NCBI RefSeq assembly: GCF_000421825.1
Contig: NZ_ATXT01000019.1
Location: forward strand, 62,001-126,000
DNA length: 64,000 nt
Source: Humibacter albus DSM 18994
Lineage (GTDB): Bacteria; Actinomycetota; Actinomycetes; Actinomycetales; Microbacteriaceae
Reading direction: 5' to 3'
Part shown: piece by piece, positions 21,041-28,153 of the stretch
Layout of the letters: every line of letters starts with the position of its first letter
Position numbering within the stretch: position 1 is the first letter of the stretch
The notes under the pieces: model-generated
Told to the model about the DNA's origin: nothing
Database searches by the model: none
What the model saw: the letters and a program-made list of their open reading frames with translations, nothing else
Program-made: the position numbers and the translations under genes

Positions 21041-21757
21041 ATGAGCGCGAACATCCTCGTCGTGTCGGGCAGCGGCCGATATGCCGACCCGTGGCATCCG
21101 CTCGCCGAGACCTCAGCGCGCACGGCCTCGCTACTGCGCGATGCCGGGCATAGCGTGACCGTGGACGACGACGTGGATGCCCGCCTCGCCTCCCTCGCGT
21201 ATGCCGACGACGTCGACCTGCTCGTGCTCAACGTCGGCGCGGGCCGCACGCCCGAGGAGCGTTCGGTGGTGCAGAGTTCGGACGACCGTGAGACCCTGCC
21301 CCTTTCTGAGGCGGATGCGGCGACGCGCGCCGGTCTGCTCGCCCACGTCGAGCGCGGACGCCCCGTGCTCGCGTTGCACGTCTCGTCGACGAGCTTCGGC
21401 TTCCTGCCCGAATGGGAGTCGGTGCTGGGCGGCATCTGGGTGCGCGGTACGTCGATGCATCCGCCGTACTCGCGCGCGCACATCTCGGTGGCGACCGATG
21501 CGCACCCGGTTGTCGCGGCCATCCGGGATTTCGACACCGACGACGAGCGCTACTCGCTGTTACGCGTCTCGCCGCGTGCCCGGCAGCTGGCGTGGCACGA
21601 CCTCGACGGCGAGCGCCAGCCTGTGCTCTGGACGCACGAGTACGGCGCTGCGCGGATCGTCTACGACGCGCTCGGCCACGACGAGGCGTCGTACGACGCG
21701 TCCGAGGCGCGCGCGATCATCGCCCAGGCGGCCGGTTGGCTGCTCCGCGAGCGGTAG
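21041..21757 (+). CDS. ThuA-like domain protein
   Basis: 238 residues, shorter and divergent from the ThuA protein at 5020. NILVVSGSGRYADPWHPLAETS opens a class-I-glutaminase-like fold, VDLLVLNVGAG and GRPVLALHVSSTSFGFLPEWESVLGG follow, and PPYSRAHISV and PVLWTHEYGAARIVYDALGHDEASYD are typical of the ThuA family C-terminus. Probably a cytosolic protein of sugar metabolism; no substrate can be assigned. AAGGAG is placed 5 nt before the ATG. It stands alone and ends convergently with the next gene, with repeat element A between them. Confidence 0.85.
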   Translation: MSANILVVSGSGRYADPWHPLAETSARTASLLRDAGHSVTVDDDVDARLASLAYADDVDLLVLNVGAGRTPEERSVVQSSDDRETLPLSEADAATRAGLLAHVERGRPVLALHVSSTSFGFLPEWESVLGGIWVRGTSMHPPYSRAHISVATDAHPVVAAIRDFDTDDERYSLLRVSPRARQLAWHDLDGERQPVLWTHEYGAARIVYDALGHDEASYDASEARAIIAQAAGWLLRER

Positions 21758-21851
21758 TCCCACCGGGTCGCACCCGCCCCGGGGCGGCCCGTCCCATGGG
21801 CCGCCCGCGCCACGGCCCCGCGCGACCGCCCGCTCCCGCGGCCGCGCCGAC

Positions 21852-22015
21852 GTCGAGCCCGCACATCGTCGCCGAGCCACCCGTCTCTTTGCGCGAATAG
21901 AGGGGTGGTTCGACAACAAGCGGGTGGTTCGACAACACGCGGGTGGCGCGACAACAAGCGGGTGGCGCGACAACAAGCGGGTCGCTCGACAACAAGCGGA
22001 TGACTCGACAGCCGC
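21852..22015. repeat. 19-bp-unit palindromic repeat element, copy A
   Basis: Two 19-bp units in inverted orientation start at 21852 and 21871 (GTCGAGCCC..., GCCGAGCCACCC...). A 20-nt core containing TTTGCGCGAATAGAG follows. Then come five direct 19-bp units GGGTGGTTCGACAACAAGC starting at 21903, 21922, 21941, 21960 and 21979, and one degenerate unit to 22015. The last inverted unit and the first direct unit start exactly 32 bp apart, as in copies B and C. Copy A fills the gap between two convergent genes. Confidence 0.85.
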
Positions 22016-22045
22016 AGGGCCCGGCGTCTGTGCGGCAGGACGTCC

Positions 22046-22924
22046 CTACTTGCCTGGCGCGCCGGAACTGAGCGACCGCAGGTACGGTTCCAGGTGCCGC
22101 TCGCCGAACTGCTCCCCGACCGCATCGACCTGCAGTGACTCGATGAAGAAGCGGGTCAGGTTGCCCAGCCGCGGCGATCCGCGTTCGGCAACCCATTCCA
22201 GCGAGCGCCCGACCCGTTCGTTGACCCTGAGGATGCGTGGCGTGCGGCCCGCGATGCGGAACGCGAGCTCTTCGATCTCGCGGTAGGTGAAGACATCCGG
22301 CCCGCCCACGTTCCAGCTGCCGGCCGGTCCCGTGAGGTGGTCGACGATGAACGTGGCGAGGTCGGCCCCGTGGATCGGGTTGAGCCTCGTTGCACCGTCG
22401 CCCATCGTGAACCCCATGCCGCGCTGCGCCATGCGAAGAAAATCGGACATGTCGGAGAAGTACCCCGACGGGTTGATGATCTGCGGTGCAACCCGACTGC
22501 GAGCCAGTGCTTGTGAGAACGCGAACTTCGACCGCATCGTCAGTGACGTTCCGGTCTCCGAGTGCAGCACGTTGACGTAGACGAAGGATGCCAGCTCGTG
22601 CTTCTCCGCATCCGCCAGCACGGCGAGATTGCCCAGGAAGTCGATGTTCCAGGGGCTCGCCTTCTGACGGGTGACGCCCAACGCAGAGACCACGCGATCG
22701 GCACCCTCGCAGATGTCCGTCAGCGTCTCCGGTTCGGCGTAGTCGACGGTGCGCCACTCCGCGACGTGTCCGCGCAACGCCGGAGCACCGAACGCGCCAG
22801 GCTGCTCCGCGCGCTCGCGTGACCTCACCAGCGCTCGCACCCTGAACCCCCGGGCGTCGAGGGACTCGACCACGTGACGGCCGACGTACCCCGTTGCTCC
22901 GGCGACCACGACCAACTCGCCCAT
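22046..22924 (-). CDS. NAD(P)-binding NmrA/SDR-like protein
   Basis: 292 residues, atypical short-chain dehydrogenase fold. The N-terminus GELVVVAGATGYVGRHVVESL carries the GxxGxxG dinucleotide motif, followed by FRVRALVRSR. NPSGYFSDMSDFLRMA occupies the usual YxxxK region but no catalytic Tyr-x3-Lys is visible, as in NmrA-like redox sensors. IHGADLATFIVDHL and GPDVFTYREIEELAFRIAG match NAD-dependent epimerase/NmrA proteins. GGAGG lies 5 nt before the ATG. Divergent from the TetR gene across a 61-bp region holding a perfect palindrome, so it is likely that regulator's target. Confidence 0.85.
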   Translation of the reverse strand: MGELVVVAGATGYVGRHVVESLDARGFRVRALVRSRERAEQPGAFGAPALRGHVAEWRTVDYAEPETLTDICEGADRVVSALGVTRQKASPWNIDFLGNLAVLADAEKHELASFVYVNVLHSETGTSLTMRSKFAFSQALARSRVAPQIINPSGYFSDMSDFLRMAQRGMGFTMGDGATRLNPIHGADLATFIVDHLTGPAGSWNVGGPDVFTYREIEELAFRIAGRTPRILRVNERVGRSLEWVAERGSPRLGNLTRFFIESLQVDAVGEQFGERHLEPYLRSLSSGAPGK

Positions 22925-22956
22925 ACCGACCTCCACCTCTGTACGGAAAGCGTTCT

Positions 22957-22972
22957 TGTACCGCGCGGTACA
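22957..22972. promoter_or_regulatory. TetR-type operator, perfect 16-bp palindrome
   Basis: TGTACCGCGCGGTACA is fully symmetric and lies midway in the 61-bp region between the divergent NmrA-like and TetR genes. This is the standard position for a TetR-family operator controlling both. Confidence 0.75.
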
Positions 22973-22985
22973 GGAATAGCCTAGA

Positions 22986-23822
22986 GTGGATGCCGTGCCT
23001 CGTCCACCCCGTCCCCTCGCTCCGGTTGCCGCGAAGAAGCTCCGGCTCGTTGCGGCGGCCGCCTTCGGCGCGGATGGCCTGGACGGGGCGTCACTGAACG
23101 ACATCCTGAAGCGGTGCGGCATGGGGAAAGGCTCGTTCTATCACCGCTTCGCCGATAAAGCGGCACTGCACGATTGGGTGGTGCGCACCCTCGCCGACGA
23201 CATGGTCGACTCGCTTCAGCCGCCGGATCTTCGGATGCTGACCGCGGCATCCTTCCGCCCCGCGCTGACGGCGATGCTCGGTCGCGCCACCGCGCTTGCA
23301 GCGGAGCGCCCCGAGCTGATGAACCTCGGACTCATGTTCCACAACTCGGCGACCGCCCCGGCCGATCGCGCGATCTCCGGGGTGCGCGCTGCTGTGCTGA
23401 ACTGGATCGGCGAAGCGCTGATGAGAGGCCGCGCGCTCGGCGTCATACGGTCCGACCTGCCCGCCGACCTCCTGTCGGCCTGGGCGATCGCGTCGCTGAC
23501 GACGATCGACGAATGGGTGCTCAACGCGCCCACCGCGTCGGGCCACGACGAAACCGGGTCGAAGGCCGCGTCGGCCCACGACGAAGCCGGGCCGAAGGTC
23601 CGGCCGGCGGGTGCCGAACCGACCGGCGCAAAACCGAGCGGTGCCGAGCCCCAGGCTGCGGGGGCGCCACCGACCAATGGCGACTCGAAGGCGCTGGCGG
23701 CGGCCCCAGCCAGCGGCGACTCGCGGGCGGTGGCGGCGACTCTTGCGCTCGACGCGCTCTGGACCCTGCTCGCACCCACCTCTTCCGCTTCCGCCTCCTC
23801 GCGGCCCTCGGCGGCTTCTTAG
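22986..23822 (+). CDS. TetR-family transcriptional regulator with a repetitive insertion
   Basis: 278 residues. The N-terminal HTH ASLNDILKRCGMGKGSFYHRF is typical. The ligand-binding half is normal to about residue 182, where a stretch of about 65 residues rich in Gly, Ala, Pro and Glu is inserted with imperfect repeats (GHDETGSKAAS/AHDEAGPK, GAEPTGAKPSGAEP, NGDSKALAAAPASGDSRAVAA), before a final helix ALDALWTLLAP. Most TetR proteins are about 190-220 residues. The GTG start at 22986 has no obvious ribosome site, and a GTG at 22995 is an alternative. Expected to bind the palindrome at 22957 and repress its divergent neighbour. Confidence 0.88.
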   Translation: MDAVPRPPRPLAPVAAKKLRLVAAAAFGADGLDGASLNDILKRCGMGKGSFYHRFADKAALHDWVVRTLADDMVDSLQPPDLRMLTAASFRPALTAMLGRATALAAERPELMNLGLMFHNSATAPADRAISGVRAAVLNWIGEALMRGRALGVIRSDLPADLLSAWAIASLTTIDEWVLNAPTASGHDETGSKAASAHDEAGPKVRPAGAEPTGAKPSGAEPQAAGAPPTNGDSKALAAAPASGDSRAVAATLALDALWTLLAPTSSASASSRPSAAS

Positions 23823-23860
23823 TGGTCCCCGGCGCGCCGCGCCGCCGCGCGCGTCGAACT

Positions 23861-23987
23861 GCCGAGCCCGCACATTGTTGCCGAGCCACCCGCCTCTTTG
23901 CGCAAATAAAGGGGTGGCCCGACAACATCCGGGTGGCCCGATAACGTGCAGGTGGCCCGGCGGCATCCGGCGGCCCCGCAACAGGCG
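23861..23987. repeat. 19-bp-unit palindromic repeat element, copy B
   Basis: Inverted units start at 23861 and 23880. The core contains TTTGCGCAAATAAAG. Direct units start at 23912 (GGGTGGCCCGACAACATCC), 23931, 23950 and 23969, increasingly degenerate. The stretch 23861-23917 is nearly identical to copy A, with the same 32-bp spacing across the core. It lies in the 306-bp gap after the TetR gene; the remaining 140 bp before the next start codon hold no other feature I can name. Confidence 0.82.
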
Positions 23988-24128
23988 GAGCGCTCGCCAG
24001 GATCCGCGGTCCTCGACGACGAGCGGAGCGCCCGACTCCGCAGGCTCGGCTCACGACTGTTCCCCCACAGGCGTGAGCTCTCCACAGATCCCGCCCCGGC
24101 ACGTTCGCGTCGCTCTGAAGCGCCGACG

Positions 24129-25124
24129 ATGGAGGTCATGCGGCACGCCATCACGATTCCGGAAGCGCGGGCGCTCCTTCGATCGCGACAGGACCTGTTC
24201 GTCGGCGGGATGTCCGATCGCGTGATTTCGCGCGCGGTCGCCACTGGCATCCTGCACCGTGTTCGACGAGGCTGGTTCGTGCCCCGTGCCGAATGGGAAA
24301 ATCTGTGGTCAGAGGGTAGACATCTCGTCCACATCGTCGCCGTCTTCCGGGATGCCCGTGGCTCGAACGCCGTGTTCGCGGGTCTTTCCGCTGCGGTTCT
24401 GCACGGACTTCCTCTCTACGGGCTGAGCCCGACGCGCGTCGAGTTGCTTGTCGCGAACCCTCACCACATCCACAGCTCGCCTGACGTGCTGCGGCGTGAA
24501 GGAGTCCTTCCCGACTCCGACACGACACTCATCGAGGGGATGCGCGTCACCTCAATGGAGCGAACCGTCGCCGATGTGTTGCGCACCACCTCGCTCGAGG
24601 CGGCGGTGGCCATCGCGGATGCGTCGTTGCGCCGGGTCGCCGTGCGGCGAAACACTCAGAACGACGATCTCGCCGACGCCTGGCGGGAACGCATGACCCG
24701 GCAACTGCATGCCGTCCGAGGGCAGCGAGGGGTTCGCCAGGCGAGCTGGGTGCTCTGCTTCGCCGACGGTCGTGCGCAATTGCCGGGCGAGAGCGTCAGC
24801 CGCGTTCAGTTTCACCGGCTCGGCGTGCGAAACCTCGGACTGCAGGTGCGCGTACCGGCCCCGCGCGGCGGAAGCTATTGGCTCGATTTTGACCTGAAGG
24901 ACTTCAACGCCTTCGGCGAGTTCGACGGCGAGCGCAAATACACGGACGAAGAGCTGCGCTCGGATCGGAGCATCCAGAAGGTGATCCTGGACGAGAAGTA
25001 TCGCGAGGACTGGATCCGCGGCATCACCGGCCGACCACTGTACCGATGGGGAGACAAGCACATCGACTCTGCCGACACGCTCGGTCACCGCCTTCGCGCG
25101 TTCGGCCTCGCTCTTCCCCTTTGA
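24129..25124 (+). CDS. AbiEi-like antitoxin domain fused to a Vsr/PD-(D/E)xK-like domain
   Basis: 331 residues. The N-terminal part resembles the winged-helix AbiEi type IV antitoxin domain (ITIPEARALLRSRQDLFVGGMSDRVISRAVATGILHRVRRGWFVP). The middle has GLPLYGLSPTRVELLV and TSMERTVADVLRTTSLEAAVAIADASL, usual in this family. From about residue 215, GESVSRVQFHRLGV, YWLDFDL and FGEFDGERKY give a Glu-Asp-Glu-x-Asp-Gly-x-x-Lys pattern seen in Vsr/DUF559-type nuclease folds; activity is unproven. No AbiEii toxin partner is adjacent. Start ATG 24129 or 24138. Lower-GC codon choices than its neighbours in places hint at acquisition. Repeat copies B and C flank it. Confidence 0.8.
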   Translation: MEVMRHAITIPEARALLRSRQDLFVGGMSDRVISRAVATGILHRVRRGWFVPRAEWENLWSEGRHLVHIVAVFRDARGSNAVFAGLSAAVLHGLPLYGLSPTRVELLVANPHHIHSSPDVLRREGVLPDSDTTLIEGMRVTSMERTVADVLRTTSLEAAVAIADASLRRVAVRRNTQNDDLADAWRERMTRQLHAVRGQRGVRQASWVLCFADGRAQLPGESVSRVQFHRLGVRNLGLQVRVPAPRGGSYWLDFDLKDFNAFGEFDGERKYTDEELRSDRSIQKVILDEKYREDWIRGITGRPLYRWGDKHIDSADTLGHRLRAFGLALPL

Positions 25125-25240
25125 CTGAGGTACGCCTGCGTCGACGGATGCCGTGCCTCTCCCGCGCGGTCCCGCCCCGGTTCCAGCGCCGCCGCGTCCT
25201 CACCGCGACGATCCACTCGAGGCCGTGGGGTCTCCGCAAC

Positions 25241-25348
25241 GTCGAGCCACCCGCTTATTGCCGAGCCACCCCTTTGTTTGCGCGAATTGAGGGGTGGTTC
25301 GACGACAAACGGGTGGCTCGACGCCAAACGGGTGGCTCGACGCCAACG
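25241..25348. repeat. 19-bp-unit palindromic repeat element, copy C
   Basis: Inverted units start at 25241 (GTCGAGCCACCC) and 25260 (GCCGAGCCACCC). The core contains TTTGCGCGAATTGAG. Direct units start at 25292, 25311 and 25330 (GGGTGGCTCGACGCCAAAC). Spacing across the core is again 32 bp. It sits in the 303-bp gap between two convergent genes; the rest of that gap shows nothing else. Confidence 0.82.
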
Positions 25349-25427
25349 ACCCCGGAAGCCACCCCACCACAGCCACACTCCGCGGCCGAAAGCCCGCCGG
25401 CTCTACCCGCGGGCGGAGTGCCCTGCG

Positions 25428-26180
25428 CTACGCCGCCGCCGCGGACTCCTCCTCCAGCGCCCGGTGGAAGGAGTACTGCGCGTTCGCGAACACCGCATAG
25501 AGAAGGATGCCCGGCACGAGCGCCGCACCCAGCACCGGCTGCAGGAGCACCGCCGCCGCGATCAGCCCGACCATGACGAGCGCGACCACACTGAAGTACC
25601 AGCGGCGCACCACCAAGTACACGGCCGCCTTCGCTATCGCCCGCAACGACGCGGTCGGGAAGACCACCAGACCGACCACGGTGAAGAGCGCGGCCACCAC
25701 TGAACCGATGCCGAGCACCGCCAGCAACGGCCCGAGCAGCGGCGCCCACACGGTGCCCGCCATCACCGTGGCATCGAACAGGGCCAGGCCGACCATCACC
25801 GCTGTCGCGGCGCCAACCACGAAGGCCGCGCCTCCGCGACGGCGATACCCCGACCAGAACGCGGCGAACGGGCGCGCTCGCCCCTCGGCGCGCATCGCTC
25901 GGAACACTTCGAACGCGCCGGCGAGTGACGGCGCGAGCGTCAGCGAAAGCAGCAGGAAGAACGGCCAGGATGCTAGCGGGTCGACGGTCACGAACAGTGC
26001 GGCCGCGAGCGGTGCGTTGAACGCCACGAGCAGCAGGTCGACCATGAGCAGTGCATAGGCGTAGCCGAAGATGGTCTCCATCGTCTCGTTCCGAAGCCGG
26101 AAGAGACCCTGCCGCGGCTTCGCGTCTGCGGCGCGCGCTGGCCGGCCGTCGGTCCCGCGCGTCGGAGCCGTGGCGGTCAT
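25428..26180 (-). CDS. DUF624 (YesL-like) membrane protein
   Basis: 250 residues with about five hydrophobic segments: TIFGYAYALLMVDLLLVAFN, WPFFLLLSLTLAPSLAGAF, AAFVVGAATAVMVGLALF, LLGPLLAVLGIGSVVAALF and VVALVMVGLIAAAVLLQPVLG. YesL-type proteins are encoded with polysaccharide ABC importers in Bacillus rhamnogalacturonan loci and in many actinobacteria; their function is unknown. The start overlaps the stop of the upstream permease by 4 nt, so it is the last gene of the importer operon 29434-25428. Confidence 0.85.
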   Translation of the reverse strand: MTATAPTRGTDGRPARAADAKPRQGLFRLRNETMETIFGYAYALLMVDLLLVAFNAPLAAALFVTVDPLASWPFFLLLSLTLAPSLAGAFEVFRAMRAEGRARPFAAFWSGYRRRGGAAFVVGAATAVMVGLALFDATVMAGTVWAPLLGPLLAVLGIGSVVAALFTVVGLVVFPTASLRAIAKAAVYLVVRRWYFSVVALVMVGLIAAAVLLQPVLGAALVPGILLYAVFANAQYSFHRALEEESAAAA

Positions 26181-27088
26181 CCCTTCATTCCGCTCGTCGC
26201 GATGCCGCTGATGAAGTAGCGCTGCCCCGCCAGGAAGATGACCAGAATCGGGACGATCGAGATCACGGATCCGGCCATGATCATGGCGTACTGGGCGGAG
26301 TACTGGCCGATGAACGACCTCAGTCCGATCTGCACGGTCCACAGCTCGTTGCTGGAGAGGTAGATGAACGGGCCCATGTAGTCGTTCCACGTGTTCACGA
26401 ACGTGAGCAGGGCGAGCGACGCGAGCGCCGGCTTCGACAGCGGCAGGATGATGCGGGCCCAGATGCCGTAGTCGCTGAGGCCGTCGATGCGGGCGGCCTC
26501 GTTGAGCTCATCGGGAATGGTCATGTAGTACTGCCGCATCAGGAACACGCCGAAAGCACCGAATGCCTGCAGCAGGATGAGCGCGAGGAACGTGTTCGTG
26601 AGCCCCGCCTTCTGCATCATCATGTACTGCGGGATCATGTAGGCCTGCCACGGCACCGCGATGGTCGCGATGTAGGTGAGGAACAGGGCATCCCTCCCCG
26701 GGAAGCGCACCTTCGAGAATCCGTACGCGGCGAAGCTGCCGGTGAGCACCTGAAGGAACGTGATCACGACCGCCAGAATGGCGGAGTTCATCAGGTAGCC
26801 GGCCATCGGGACCTGCGTCCAGATGTTCTGGTAGTTGCTCCAGACGAACTCTCTCGGAATCCACTGGATCGGCACCGTGAGCACCTGGTTGTCATGCTTG
26901 AACGACGACGACAGCATCCAGATGAACGGCAGCAACACCACGGCCAGAAGCACGACCAGCAGCACGTACATCGCGGCCTTGCCGAGACGGGAACGGATGC
27001 GGCGCTGCCCGCGCCGCTGCGGACGGGACGACGGATGCGTGCGCCCGGTCTCGAGCTCCTGCGCGAGATCCGAGGTCAGGGTGGACAT
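26177..27088 (-). CDS. carbohydrate ABC transporter permease, MalG type
   Basis: 303 residues. A 40-residue basic N-terminus precedes TM1 AAMYVLLVVLLAVVLLPFIW. IPREFVWSNYQNIW and the EAA loop NEAARIDGLSDYGIWARIILP are present, and the C-terminus RYFISGIATSGMKG is the family end. The ATG at 27088 overlaps the upstream stop by 1 nt (TGATG), with GGAGG before it. Forms the channel with its upstream partner. Confidence 0.93.
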   Translation of the reverse strand: MSTLTSDLAQELETGRTHPSSRPQRRGQRRIRSRLGKAAMYVLLVVLLAVVLLPFIWMLSSSFKHDNQVLTVPIQWIPREFVWSNYQNIWTQVPMAGYLMNSAILAVVITFLQVLTGSFAAYGFSKVRFPGRDALFLTYIATIAVPWQAYMIPQYMMMQKAGLTNTFLALILLQAFGAFGVFLMRQYYMTIPDELNEAARIDGLSDYGIWARIILPLSKPALASLALLTFVNTWNDYMGPFIYLSSNELWTVQIGLRSFIGQYSAQYAMIMAGSVISIVPILVIFLAGQRYFISGIATSGMKG

Positions 27089-28032
27089 CAGCGTTCCCTC
27101 CTCTGCTGGATGCGGAACTGGAAGACGGTCACGATCAGCACGATCACGAAGAGCACCAATGAGATGGCGGACGAATAGCCGAACTGCCCGTTGATGATGC
27201 CGTCCTGATAGATGAGCTGGGAGAGCACGAGGGTCGCGCGGCCCGGGCCGCCCTGCGTCATGACGAAGATGAGGTCGAAGACCTTGAAGCTCGACACGCT
27301 GAGCAGCACGAGAACGAGGAAGGTCGTGGGCCGCAACGACGGCAGCGTCACGTTCCAGAACTGACGCCACCGCCCGGCGCCGTCGACGGAAGCGGCCTCG
27401 TAGTACTCCTGCGGAATGGCCTGGAGCCCCGCCAGGAACAGCACCATGTAGTAGCCCATGTCGCGCCACACGGCGGTGATGATGACCGCGGGAAGAGACC
27501 AGGCCGTGCTCGCCGTCCAGCCGGGCGGGTTCGCAATGCCGATCAGGTGAAGGAACTGGTTGATCGGGCCGCTCGTGGGGTCGAACAGCATGTTCCACAC
27601 GATCGCGATCGCGACCAGCGAGGTGATGTAGGGGAAGAAGATCGCGACCCGGAAGAACGCGATCCCGCGCAGCTTCTGGTTCAGCAGCAGGGCGAGTCCG
27701 AGCGAGATCGCCAGCGTCAGCGGCACGTGCCCGAGCGCGAACAGCAGCGTGTTGCTGAGGGCCACGTGAAAGTTGTCGTCGCCGAACAGACGCACGAAGT
27801 TCGAGAATCCGGCCCAGGTCGGCGGGTTGTAGGCATCCCAGTGCATGAACGCCAGCACGAACGCGGCGATCACCGGGATCAGGGTGAAGAGGGCGAAGCC
27901 GAGGAAGTTCGGCAGGATGAAGCTCCAGCCGACCAGGATGCTACGGCGGCGCATCCTCCGGCTCGCAGTTCGCCGCGCGGGCGCTCCCGACGGCGGGGCC
28001 GCACTGTCGCGGCGTTCGGTGATGGTCGTCAT
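27088..28032 (-). CDS. carbohydrate ABC transporter permease, MalF/UgpA type
   Basis: 314 residues. A basic N-terminus (RRTASRRMRRR) is followed by TM1 WSFILPNFLGFALFTLIPVI. The outer segment is PTWAGFSNFVRLFGDDNFH, and the EAA loop YEAASVDGAGRWRQFWNVTLP is at about 215-235. It lies 121 bp downstream of the binding-protein gene across an 18-bp tandem repeat and a strong hairpin. Confidence 0.93.
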   Translation of the reverse strand: MTTITERRDSAAPPSGAPARRTASRRMRRRSILVGWSFILPNFLGFALFTLIPVIAAFVLAFMHWDAYNPPTWAGFSNFVRLFGDDNFHVALSNTLLFALGHVPLTLAISLGLALLLNQKLRGIAFFRVAIFFPYITSLVAIAIVWNMLFDPTSGPINQFLHLIGIANPPGWTASTAWSLPAVIITAVWRDMGYYMVLFLAGLQAIPQEYYEAASVDGAGRWRQFWNVTLPSLRPTTFLVLVLLSVSSFKVFDLIFVMTQGGPGRATLVLSQLIYQDGIINGQFGYSSAISLVLFVIVLIVTVFQFRIQQRRER

Positions 28033-28063
28033 GGTGTCACTCCCGGTTCAGCGGAACCGCTCC

Positions 28064-28099
28064 GTTCTGTCGTGAACCTGTGTTCTGTCGTGAACCTGT
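28064..28099 (+). repeat. two perfect 18-bp tandem repeats
   Basis: GTTCTGTCGTGAACCTGT occurs at 28064-28081 and 28082-28099, between the first permease start and the hairpin after the binding-protein gene. It may be a recent slippage duplication in the untranslated spacer. Confidence 0.75.
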
Positions 28100-28104
28100 G
28101 GGAC

Positions 28105-28135
28105 GGCCGGCACCGGGAGCATTCCGGTGCCGGCC
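28105..28135 (-). terminator. intercistronic hairpin after binding-protein gene
   Basis: GGCCGGCACCGG (28105-28116) pairs perfectly with CCGGTGCCGGCC (28124-28135) with a 7-nt loop, 18 bp beyond the binding-protein stop. The position matches the hairpin in the 7.7-kb operon and suggests that lipoprotein mRNA is made or kept in excess over permease mRNA. Confidence 0.65.
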
Positions 28136-28153
28136 GCCTCGGGCGGATGCGTA

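Noticed and set aside
21903-22015. CRISPR array
   Set aside because: The 19-bp units are directly adjacent without unique spacers, and no cas genes are present.
22943-22956. LacI-like operator GGAAAGCGTTCTTG
   Set aside because: Only half is palindromic, and the adjacent perfect TetR-type palindrome explains the site better.
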